NCBI GenBank assembly: GCA_002331565.1
Contig: DCZC01000125.1
Location: 1,174 to 9,441 of the forward strand
Direction of reading: 5' to 3'
DNA length: 8,268 bases
From: Gemmatimonas sp. UBA2094
GTDB taxonomy: Bacteria; Gemmatimonadota; Gemmatimonadetes; Gemmatimonadales; Gemmatimonadaceae
Positions 1 to 5,777 of this stretch are shown piece by piece; the stretch's first letter is position 1, and each line of letters opens with the position of its first letter. Below the pieces are notes generated by a model, which did not search any database, had not been told where the DNA came from, and saw only the letters and a list, made by a program, of their open reading frames with translations. A program made the translations under genes and the position numbers.

Positions 1-1052
1 GCGTGATCGCGCCGTGGAATTTCCCTCTGTTCCTTGCGATGCGCTCGGTGGCGCCAGCCCTGGCGCTGGGCAACGCCGTGTTGCTCAAGCCCGACCTGCA
101 AAGTGCCGTGACGGGTGGCGCATTGATTGCCCGCCTGTTCGAGGATGCCGGCCTGCCGCCGGGCGTGCTGCAGGTCTTGCCGGGCGGTCCTGCCACCGGC
201 GACGCCGTGGTGCGCCATCCCTGTGTGAACATGGTCTCCTTCACCGGCTCCACGGCGGTCGGACGCCAGATCGGCGAATTTTGCGGACGTGCGCTGAAGA
301 AGGTGGCGCTTGAACTCGGCGGCAACAACGCCATGATCGTGCTCGATGACGCCGACCTCGATCTCGCGCTCGACGGCGTGCTCTGGGGCGCGTTCGGTAC
401 CACCGGTCAGCGATGCACCGCGACCAGCCGCCTCGTACTGCAAGACGGTATCCACGATGCATTCGTGGCACGCCTCGCCGCGCGCGCGGAGAAGCTGGTG
501 CTCGGCGACGGCCGCAAGGCGGGCACCGATGTGGGCCCGCTCGTGAACCAGGCCGCGCTGGAGAAGGTGCAGCGCTACATGGGCATCGCGGAGGCCCAGG
601 GGGCGACACTCGTGTGCGGTGGCGAGCGCGCCACCGGTGGCGCGCTCGACGAGGGGTTCTTTTTCAAGCCCACCATCTTCACCGGCGTCACGGCCGGCTC
701 CCGGCTCGACCAGGAGGAGATCTTCGGCCCGGTGCTGAGCGTAATCAGGGTGAAGACCGCCGAGGAGGCGTTCGCGGTGAACAACGGCGTGCGCTACGGG
801 CTTTCGAGTTCCGTGTACACGCGCAACGTGAACGTGGCGTTCCGTGCGTTGCAGGAGCTCGACAACGGTATCACGTACGTGAACGCGCCCACCATCGGCG
901 CCGAGGCACATCTCCCGTTCGGCGGGGTGAAGGAAACCGGTAACGGGCATCGCGAGGGCGGCTGGGAAGTGTACGAGTTCTATTCGGAAACCAAGGTCGG
1001 CTACGTGGATTATTCCGGCTCGTTGCAGCGCGCGCAGATCGACAACTACTGA
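1..1052 (+). CDS. NAD(P)+-dependent aldehyde dehydrogenase, 5' end missing
   Basis: This is an ALDH-superfamily enzyme, which oxidises an aldehyde to a carboxylate with NAD(P)+ in the cytoplasm. The gene runs in from the left edge; the first whole codon is GTG at 3, inside the gene and not a start. Numbering from that codon, the visible motifs in order are the PWNF cofactor-site segment (N6), LLKPD with the cofactor-contacting Lys (K29), FTGS at 80-83, the general-base Glu in LELGG (E104), the catalytic Cys in GQRCTATSR (C138), and EEIFGP (238-243). Full ALDHs have PWNF near residue 150-165, so roughly 140-150 N-terminal residues are missing. The catalytic and oligomerisation regions are intact. 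The C-terminal PTIGAEAHLPFGG stretch resembles semialdehyde dehydrogenases (ketoglutarate semialdehyde or aminoadipate semialdehyde type), but the substrate cannot be fixed from sequence. The family call is secure; the subfamily is a guess. Confidence 0.95.
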   Translation, partial: VIAPWNFPLFLAMRSVAPALALGNAVLLKPDLQSAVTGGALIARLFEDAGLPPGVLQVLPGGPATGDAVVRHPCVNMVSFTGSTAVGRQIGEFCGRALKKVALELGGNNAMIVLDDADLDLALDGVLWGAFGTTGQRCTATSRLVLQDGIHDAFVARLAARAEKLVLGDGRKAGTDVGPLVNQAALEKVQRYMGIAEAQGATLVCGGERATGGALDEGFFFKPTIFTGVTAGSRLDQEEIFGPVLSVIRVKTAEEAFAVNNGVRYGLSSSVYTRNVNVAFRALQELDNGITYVNAPTIGAEAHLPFGGVKETGNGHREGGWEVYEFYSETKVGYVDYSGSLQRAQIDNY

Positions 1053-1270
1053 CCGGAGCATCATGGACGAACCGATGCCGGTCGTGGAACGGCAGGTGTG
1101 GCCGTCGGGGGCATACGCTCGTCCGGCGGTCGCTCGCGGGGGTTCGCTCCCGACAATCTGTTTCGGGGCGCGCCGTGGTTGGTGTACTACCGTTTCACTC
1201 CCGATTCCACGTAACCGGCGCCGTGGCCCACGCACGTCCGCTGGGCGGGCTCGGAACGGCGGTCCGATGA

Positions 1271-1288
1271 CGGCGGCCCCTGCCGCCG
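1271..1288 (+). terminator. GC-rich hairpin, weak terminator candidate
   Basis: CGGCGGC (1271-1277) and GCCGCCG (1282-1288) are perfect 7-base inverted arms around a CCCT loop. Only a short ATTT follows (1292-1295), with no real T-tract, so this is not a classical intrinsic terminator. It lies about 220 bases past the aldehyde dehydrogenase stop and just before the candidate sigma-gene promoter, a position suited to insulating one from the other. GC-rich DNA makes such repeats by chance fairly often. Confidence 0.3.
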
Positions 1289-1309
1289 CCGATTTCATCA
1301 CCGCACGCG

Positions 1310-1344
1310 TTGACGAATGACGGCACGGCGGTAAGGCTTATACG
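1310..1344 (+). promoter_or_regulatory. Possible promoter of the sigma-factor gene
   Basis: TTGACG (1310-1315) matches the -35 consensus TTGACA at five of six positions. The best -10-like AT-rich stretch is TTATACG (1338-1344), but the gap from the -35 box is 22-23 bases, longer than the usual 17. A TAAGGC at 1332-1337 has a 16-base gap but a poor match. The stretch is one of the few AT-richer patches in the intergenic region and lies about 110 bases before the ATG. The position is reasonable; the exact -10 is uncertain. Confidence 0.3.
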
Positions 1345-1455
1345 GCGGTTGGTCGTGCACGATGGGCGACACCGTTCGTGGTACCGTGCAGGACGCCGCG
1401 TTTCCCTCCCGCGCGGTGAACACCGTGAGCCACTCAGCACCCGAGCCGGTCGAAC

Positions 1456-2316
1456 ATGGCGGTCACTCCCCCGAAGAAGAAGACGTCGTACGAGGAAGGC
1501 TCCCTCGATCAGTATCTGCGCGACATCAGCGCGTATCCGCTCATTTCCCGTGAAGAAGAAGCGGAGCTGGCACGACGTATTCGCACGGGAGATCAGGATG
1601 CGCTCGACAAGTTGGTCCGCTCGAATCTCCGCTTCGTCGTCAGTGTCGCGAAGAAATACCAGAACCAGGGCGTGTCGCTCTCCGACCTGATCAACGAGGG
1701 CAACCTCGGCCTCATCCGGGCGGCCCACAAATTCGACGAGACGAAGGGGATCAAGTTCATCTCGTACGCCGTGTGGTGGATTCGCCAAGCCATTCTGCAG
1801 GCGCTTGCCGAGCAGTCACGCATCGTGCGCGTGCCGCTCAACCGCGCCGGAACGTTGCACCGCATCGGCAAGCGCGCGAACACGCTGCTGCAGGAGCTCG
1901 GGCGTGAGGCCACGCACGCCGAGATCGCGGAAGGCATGGACATCACCGAGGAAGAAGTCGCCAAGACGATGTCCATTTCGCAGGTCCACCTCTCGCTCGA
2001 TGCGCCGCTCACGCCGGGTGAGGACAACCGCCTGCTGGATTACCTGCCGGACACGCAGCACGCCAACCCCGAGGATCAGACGTTCGAGAAGGCGTTGATC
2101 GAGGCGATCGCCGAATCGCTCGGCAGCCTCAAGGAGCGTGAGGCCAAGATCCTCAAGCTGTACTTCGGCATCGACGGTGGTGAGGCCATGACCCTCGAGG
2201 AGATCGGCTCGCAGCTGGGGATAACCCGCGAGCGGGTCCGCCAGATCAAGGAGAAGGCGCTCTCGCGTCTCCGCCACGTCAGCCGTGCCAGGAGCCTCGA
2301 GAGCTTCCTCGGCTGA
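1456..2316 (+). CDS. rpoD: Primary (housekeeping) sigma factor, RpoD/SigA type, without region 1.1
   Basis: This 286-residue sigma-70 factor directs RNA polymerase to housekeeping promoters. Region 1.2 is at about 15-47 (SLDQYLRDIS). Regions 2.1-2.4 run about 48-121, with the core-binding and -10-recognition signature SYAVWWIRQAILQALAEQ ending at 120. Region 3 spans about 125-205, including the 3.2 finger around 186-200 (GEDNRLLDYL). Region 4 is about 215-286, with the -35-binding helix-turn-helix TLEEIGSQLGITRERVRQ at 246-263. There is no region 1.1 or large non-conserved insert; E. coli RpoD is over 600 residues. The size and sequence resemble the Bacteroidota/Chlorobi primary sigma. An in-frame TGA at 1426-1428 and no other ATG between make ATG 1456 the likely start, although no SD sequence precedes it. 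A stationary-phase RpoS-like role is less likely given how well the 2.4 and 4.2 motifs fit the primary type. Confidence 0.95.
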   Translation: MAVTPPKKKTSYEEGSLDQYLRDISAYPLISREEEAELARRIRTGDQDALDKLVRSNLRFVVSVAKKYQNQGVSLSDLINEGNLGLIRAAHKFDETKGIKFISYAVWWIRQAILQALAEQSRIVRVPLNRAGTLHRIGKRANTLLQELGREATHAEIAEGMDITEEEVAKTMSISQVHLSLDAPLTPGEDNRLLDYLPDTQHANPEDQTFEKALIEAIAESLGSLKEREAKILKLYFGIDGGEAMTLEEIGSQLGITRERVRQIKEKALSRLRHVSRARSLESFLG

Positions 2317-2329
2317 CCGCATTTCCTGC

Positions 2330-2337
2330 TAGATTGG
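2330..2337 (+). promoter_or_regulatory. Possible -10/-7 element of the yajQ promoter
   Basis: TAGATTGG begins 14 bases after the sigma-gene stop. It fits the general -10 pattern TAnnnT and differs from the Bacteroidota-type -7 element TAnnTTTG at one fixed position. A similar TAGCTTTC precedes rimO. No clear -35 or -33 box is visible at the right distance. If used, transcription would start near 2342, just before the hairpin at 2346-2367. The call rests on resemblance only. Confidence 0.3.
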
Positions 2338-2345
2338 TGGCATCC

Positions 2346-2367
2346 GGCCCCGGCATCCGCCGGGGTC
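2346..2367 (+). repeat. Strong 9-bp hairpin in the yajQ leader
   Basis: GGCCCCGGC (2346-2354) pairs with GCCGGGGTC (2359-2367) around an ATCC loop: nine pairs, eight Watson-Crick and one G-U. It lies between the sigma-gene stop and the yajQ ATG. No T-run follows, so an intrinsic terminator is unlikely. If the element at 2330-2337 is the promoter, the hairpin would sit at the extreme 5' end of the yajQ mRNA, where such structures commonly slow decay. It could instead be an RNA-processing or pause site in a joint rpoD-yajQ transcript. The pairing is directly visible; the role is inferred. Confidence 0.5.
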
Positions 2368-2390
2368 TCGTGCTATCCGGGACTCAAGAC

Positions 2391-2891
2391 ATGGCTTCCA
2401 CGTACTCGTTCGACGTTACCACCGGCTGCGACCTGCAGGAGGTGGACAATGCGGTCAATCAGTCGCAGAAGGAGGTCGCCCAGCGGTTCGACTTCAAGGG
2501 CTCGCACGTGCTCATCGACTTCAAGCGCGCCGACAACCTCATCAAGCTCGAGGCCGAAGGTGATATGCGGCACACGGCGCTGGTGGACGTGTTGCGCGGC
2601 AAGCTGGTGAAGCGCGGCGTGAGCGTGAAGAACCTCGAGTTCACCGAGGCGAAGCCGGGTAGTCACGAGATCCTGCGCAGCGAGGTGAAGCTCAAGATGG
2701 CGCTTGACGCCGAGACGGCGAAGAAGGTGACGGCCGCCATCAAGGAGGCGAAGCTCAAGAAGATCACGGCGAGCATTCAGGGCGAGCAGGTGCGCGTGTC
2801 GAGTCCGGACAAGGACGCGCTGCAGGAGTGCATCGCGATGCTGCGCCAAGGCGAGTTTGGCGTGGAGCTGCAGTTCGGCAACTTCCGCTGA
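2391..2891 (+). CDS. yajQ: YajQ-family nucleotide-binding protein (UPF0234)
   Basis: This 166-residue protein is full length for the family (about 163). It begins STYSFDVTTGCDLQEVDNAV, the family's N-terminal signature, and continues with REV-type helix KEVAQRFDFKGS, LRGKLVKRGV and SIQGEQVRVSSPDKDALQ, ending in the typical LQFGNFR. YajQ proteins fold as two similar alpha/beta domains. Family members bind nucleotides; a Xanthomonas homologue was shown to bind cyclic di-GMP and act with a transcription regulator. Whether this one binds cyclic di-GMP cannot be told from the sequence. I chose ATG 2391 over the upstream in-frame GTG 2334 because homology starts there and the hairpin at 2346-2367 would otherwise be coding. 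A weak GGGA (2379-2382) precedes the ATG by eight bases. It stands 74 bases after the sigma gene and may be partly co-transcribed with it. Confidence 0.95.
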   Translation: MASTYSFDVTTGCDLQEVDNAVNQSQKEVAQRFDFKGSHVLIDFKRADNLIKLEAEGDMRHTALVDVLRGKLVKRGVSVKNLEFTEAKPGSHEILRSEVKLKMALDAETAKKVTAAIKEAKLKKITASIQGEQVRVSSPDKDALQECIAMLRQGEFGVELQFGNFR

Positions 2892-2896
2892 CGTCA

Positions 2897-2939
2897 GGCA
2901 GGGTCGGGGTCGCGGTCTGCGGCAGCGACACGCCCTGCC
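2897..2939 (+). terminator. Nested inverted repeat just after yajQ, possible terminator
   Basis: Outer arms GGCAGGG (2897-2903) and CCCTGCC (2933-2939) are perfect complements, and a second perfect pair, GTCGC (2909-2913) and GCGAC (2925-2929), nests inside. The internal loop is asymmetric (five and three bases) and the apical loop is 11 bases. It starts five bases after the yajQ stop, where a transcript end is expected. Only AATTCTG follows, so it is not a standard intrinsic terminator; it may act as a 3'-end protecting structure. Confidence 0.4.
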
Positions 2940-3008
2940 AATTCTGCGCATCCCGGGCGTCCCGAGCACACCACGTCGCGCCCACCCCCAAGGCGCCCTC
3001 ACACGCGC

Positions 3009-3016
3009 TAGCTTTC
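3009..3016 (+). promoter_or_regulatory. Candidate leaderless promoter of rimO (-10/-7 element)
   Basis: TAGCTTTC fits the -10 pattern TAnnnT and matches the Bacteroidota-type TAnnTTTG at all but the last base. The -10 hexamer TAGCTT (3009-3014) ends six bases before the rimO ATG at 3021, so transcription would be expected to begin at or next to the start codon. No SD sequence lies before this ATG, which agrees with a leaderless mRNA. No clear -35 or -33 TTG box is visible upstream. It would drive the whole rimO-hemL run. Confidence 0.45.
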
Positions 3017-3020
3017 GCTG

Positions 3021-4448
3021 ATGCTCAAGTTCGGCCTCGTCACCCTCGGGTGTGACAAAAACACGGTGGATTCCGAGCGGTACCTCGCCGACCTCGTGGC
3101 ACACGGCGCAGAGCCCGTGCAGGACCTCGGCGACGCCGATGTCATTGTCGTGAACACCTGCGGCTTCATCGATGCGGCGAAAGCCGAAAGCATCGAGGCC
3201 ATCGTCGATGCCGCCCGGCTCAAGGACGAGGGGCAGGTGAAGGCCGTCTTTGCCATCGGGTGCATGGTGGAGCGCCACAAGACCGAACTCCGGGACGCGC
3301 TCCCCGAAGTGGACGTGTTTCTCGGCAACTCCGAAACCGACCGCCTCGTACCGGAGCTGGTGGAACGCGGGCTGCTCGGCGGGTCGCTCGTCGAACACCC
3401 GGGTGTGCGTCTGTTCAGTGGCGATCTGCCGCACGTGCGCTACCTCAAGATCTCCGAAGGGTGCGATCACGGCTGCGCCTTCTGTGCCATCCCGCTCATG
3501 CGCGGCAAGCACCGCAGCTTCGCGCTGCCCGACCTGGTGCGCGAGGCACAGCTGCTCGAAGCGCAGGGGGCGCGCGAGATCAATCTCGTGGCGCAGGACC
3601 TCGCGCACTACGGGCGTGACCGCCGCGACGGCCAGGCCCTGCCCGAGCTGCTCGAAGCGCTGGTGCGCGAAACGAGCATTCCGTGGATCCGCAACATGTA
3701 CCTCTACAGCACCGGCATCACGCCGCGGCTGCTCGAGGTGATCGCGGCCAACGACCGCATCGTGCGCTGGCTCGACACGCCCATGCAGCACGGCAGCGAT
3801 GCGGTGCTGGCGCGCATGCGTCGCCCAGAGCGGCAGAAGACCATCCGGGAGCGCCTGGCGCAATACCGGGCCATCGTGCCCGATCTTGCGGTGCGCACGA
3901 GCGTGATCGTGGGCTTCCCCGGCGAGACGGAAGACGACTTTCTCACGCTCTGCGACTTCTTGGAGGAGATGCAATTCGACCGCGTCGGGGTGTTCACGTA
4001 CTCACCGCAGGAAGGCACGCGCGCCTACGGCATGGACGACGACGTGGCCGACAGCATCAAGCAGGAGCGCAAGGAGCGAGTCGAGGAGCTGCAGCGCGGC
4101 ATCACCGCCTCGCGCTACGAACGGTTCCTCGGTCGCGAGGCACGCGTACTGGTCGAAAAGGCCGGCGACGCCCCCGACCGCTGGGTGTGCCGCGCGCCGT
4201 GGCAGGCCGACGACATCGATGGCCTGATGCACGTCACCGTGCCGCCCGCTGTATTGAGCACCGGACTCCGTCCGACTGCCGGCGCCTTCATCGACGTGCA
4301 GGTCGACCAGGTGGTTGATGATTACGATTTCACCGCCACACTGCGGCGCGTCGCCGACGCGCCGGCGGTGGCGATCCCCGTTCGCTCCACCCGCGCCTTG
4401 CCGCTGGTGGGCATCGATACCACTTCTGCCGGGAGCTTTGGCCGATGA
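3021..4448 (+). CDS. rimO: Ribosomal protein S12 methylthiotransferase (radical SAM)
   Basis: RimO adds a methylthio group to a conserved Asp of ribosomal protein S12, using two [4Fe-4S] clusters and S-adenosylmethionine. The N-terminal UPF0004 domain carries the three cluster Cys residues C11 (LGCDKN), C47 (VNTCGF) and C81 (IGCM). The radical SAM CxxxCxxC motif is C148/C152/C155 (EGCDHGCAFC), followed by PLMRGKHRS. LDTPMQHGSD and VGFPGETEDDF are also family landmarks. A TRAM domain occupies roughly 365-443. The GCDKN motif favours RimO over the tRNA enzyme MiaB. At 475 residues it is longer than usual (about 430-445), through a 32-residue low-complexity tail after the TRAM domain; the tail's codons also contain the hemL SD. 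An in-frame TAG at 3009-3011 forces a start at or just before ATG 3021. The stop overlaps the hemL start as ATGA. Confidence 0.96.
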   Translation: MLKFGLVTLGCDKNTVDSERYLADLVAHGAEPVQDLGDADVIVVNTCGFIDAAKAESIEAIVDAARLKDEGQVKAVFAIGCMVERHKTELRDALPEVDVFLGNSETDRLVPELVERGLLGGSLVEHPGVRLFSGDLPHVRYLKISEGCDHGCAFCAIPLMRGKHRSFALPDLVREAQLLEAQGAREINLVAQDLAHYGRDRRDGQALPELLEALVRETSIPWIRNMYLYSTGITPRLLEVIAANDRIVRWLDTPMQHGSDAVLARMRRPERQKTIRERLAQYRAIVPDLAVRTSVIVGFPGETEDDFLTLCDFLEEMQFDRVGVFTYSPQEGTRAYGMDDDVADSIKQERKERVEELQRGITASRYERFLGREARVLVEKAGDAPDRWVCRAPWQADDIDGLMHVTVPPAVLSTGLRPTAGAFIDVQVDQVVDDYDFTATLRRVADAPAVAIPVRSTRALPLVGIDTTSAGSFGR

Positions 4449-5758
4449 CGACCCCGTCCACGCTGCTGACCAACAACGCGCGTTCCGCCGAGATCATGGC
4501 GCGGGCGCGCGGTCGCTTTCCCGGCGGGGTGAACTCGCCGGTGCGCGCCTTCCGCGGCGTGGGCGGTGAACCGTTCGTCGCGGCGCGGGGCAAGGGCGCC
4601 CGCGTGTGGGATGCCGACGGAAACGAGTACCTCGACTACGTGCTGAGCTGGGGCCCGCTCGTGCTCGGGCATGCGCCCGAGGTCGTGCTGGAGGCGCTCG
4701 CCCGGGTCATGCAGGACGGTACGAGCTTCGGCATGCCCACCGAGCGTGAGGTGGACCTCGCCGACAAGATCGCCGACCGCATGCCGCACCTCGAGATGGT
4801 GCGTTTCACGAGCAGCGGCACCGAGGCGGCCATGAGCATCGCGCGGTTGGCCCGCGCCATCACGAAGCGGGAGCATATCCTCAAGTTCGAGGGGTGCTAC
4901 CATGGCCACGCTGACGCGTTTCTCGTGAAGGCGGGCAGTGGCGTGGCCACGTTGGGCCTCCCCGACAGCCCGGGGGTGCCGGATGCGCTGGCCAAGCTCA
5001 CCATCACCTGCGCCTACAACGATCTCGAGGCGGTGGAGCGCATCGCGCGCGAGGTGCCGCTGGCGGCCATCATGCTGGAGCCCATCGTGGGCAACGGCGG
5101 TTACATCGAGCCCACGGCCGATTTCATACCGGGGCTGCGCCGGATTGCTGACGAAACGGGAGCCTTGCTCGTATTCGATGAGGTAATGACGGGCTTCCGT
5201 ATCGCCTACGGGGGCGCCGCCGAGCGTTTCGGCGTGACCCCCGACCTCACCGCGCTGGGCAAGGTGATCGGCGGTGGGCTTCCCGTGGCGGCGTACGGTG
5301 GCAAGCGGGCCTTCATGGAGCACATTGCGCCCACCGGGCCGGTGTATCAGGCGGGCACGCTGTCCGGCAATCCGCTCGCCATGGCGGGTGGGCTGGCCAC
5401 GCTGGGAGCGCTCACGCGCGAAGTGCACGACGGCATCACGACGCAGACGGCAAGCCTGGTGCAGGGCATGCGCGACCTCGCCGCGCGGCACGGCGTGCCA
5501 TTCACGGCGAGTCATAGCGGGTCGATGTGGGGCTTCTTCTTCCACGAGGGTCCGGTGCGGACTTTCGAGGAGGCCAAGCAGAGCGACGTGGCGCTGTTCA
5601 AGCGCTTCTTCCACGCCGCACGTCGGCGCGGCGTCAGTCTCGCGCCCAGCGCCTTCGAGGCGGCGTTCATGTCGGCGGCACATGGTCCGGCGGAGATCGC
5701 TGAAACGCTGACACGGCTCGACGACGCACTCGGCGCGGCGTTGAACCAGCAGGAATAG
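4445..5758 (+). CDS. hemL: Glutamate-1-semialdehyde 2,1-aminomutase
   Basis: HemL converts glutamate-1-semialdehyde to 5-aminolevulinate, the last step of the C5 route to haem, sirohaem, cobalamin and chlorophylls. The enzyme is a cytoplasmic PLP dimer. The 437-residue protein is of normal length. It shows the N-terminal FPGGVNSPVRAF, the phosphate-binding SSGTEA (123-128), CYHGH (151-155), the PLP-ring Asp in VFDEVMTGFR (D245), the Schiff-base Lys in LGKVIGGGLP (K273) and YQAGTLSGNP. The C-terminal LAPSAFEAAFMSAAH is also typical. ATG 4445 overlaps the rimO stop by four bases and has GGGAG (4431-4435) nine bases upstream, so translation is probably coupled to rimO. The presence of hemL implies the glutamyl-tRNA pathway rather than ALA synthase. 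No hemA or other haem gene is in the window. Other class-III aminotransferases are ruled out by the aminomutase-specific motifs. Confidence 0.97.
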   Translation: MTTPSTLLTNNARSAEIMARARGRFPGGVNSPVRAFRGVGGEPFVAARGKGARVWDADGNEYLDYVLSWGPLVLGHAPEVVLEALARVMQDGTSFGMPTEREVDLADKIADRMPHLEMVRFTSSGTEAAMSIARLARAITKREHILKFEGCYHGHADAFLVKAGSGVATLGLPDSPGVPDALAKLTITCAYNDLEAVERIAREVPLAAIMLEPIVGNGGYIEPTADFIPGLRRIADETGALLVFDEVMTGFRIAYGGAAERFGVTPDLTALGKVIGGGLPVAAYGGKRAFMEHIAPTGPVYQAGTLSGNPLAMAGGLATLGALTREVHDGITTQTASLVQGMRDLAARHGVPFTASHSGSMWGFFFHEGPVRTFEEAKQSDVALFKRFFHAARRRGVSLAPSAFEAAFMSAAHGPAEIAETLTRLDDALGAALNQQE

Positions 5759-5777
5759 CCGTTTTGCTCCACCGGCC

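Larger units (their letters stand above)
1053..1455. other. Long intergenic region upstream of the sigma-factor gene
   Basis: About 400 bases lie between the aldehyde dehydrogenase stop and the sigma-factor ATG. I see no convincing gene. One + frame is open from ATG 1063 to 1320 behind a GGAG (1055-1058), but after about 16 codons its third-position GC preference fades and the 85-residue translation resembles no domain I know. The region does hold a perfect 7-bp GC-rich inverted repeat (1271-1288) and, 21 bases further on, a good -35-like TTGACG. This is the natural place for the end of the upstream transcript and the promoter of the sigma gene, which would then have an mRNA leader of about 100 bases. 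No tRNA, IS end or direct repeat was recognised. Confidence 0.6.

Noticed and set aside
1063..1320. 85-codon + strand open frame after the aldehyde dehydrogenase, with a GGAG four bases before its ATG
   Set aside because: Codon third positions lose the strong G/C preference of the neighbouring genes after the first ~16 codons, the translation has no recognisable domain or balanced composition, and the frame overlaps the hairpin and likely promoter region. It could be a gene remnant, but I cannot support it.
1195..1788. 197-codon - strand open frame running from the sigma gene into the upstream intergenic region
   Set aside because: More than half is antisense to the highly conserved sigma regions 1.2-2.3, and the part in the intergenic region shows no domain or start signal.
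2334..2390. 19-codon N-terminal extension of yajQ from GTG 2334
   Set aside because: YajQ homology begins at ATG 2391, the family length fits that start, and the extension would be translated from a strong hairpin.
2373..3974. 533-codon - strand open frame across yajQ and rimO
   Set aside because: It lies opposite two well-identified genes, is rich in His, Arg, Ala and Leu as expected for the antisense of GC-rich coding DNA, and shows no domain.
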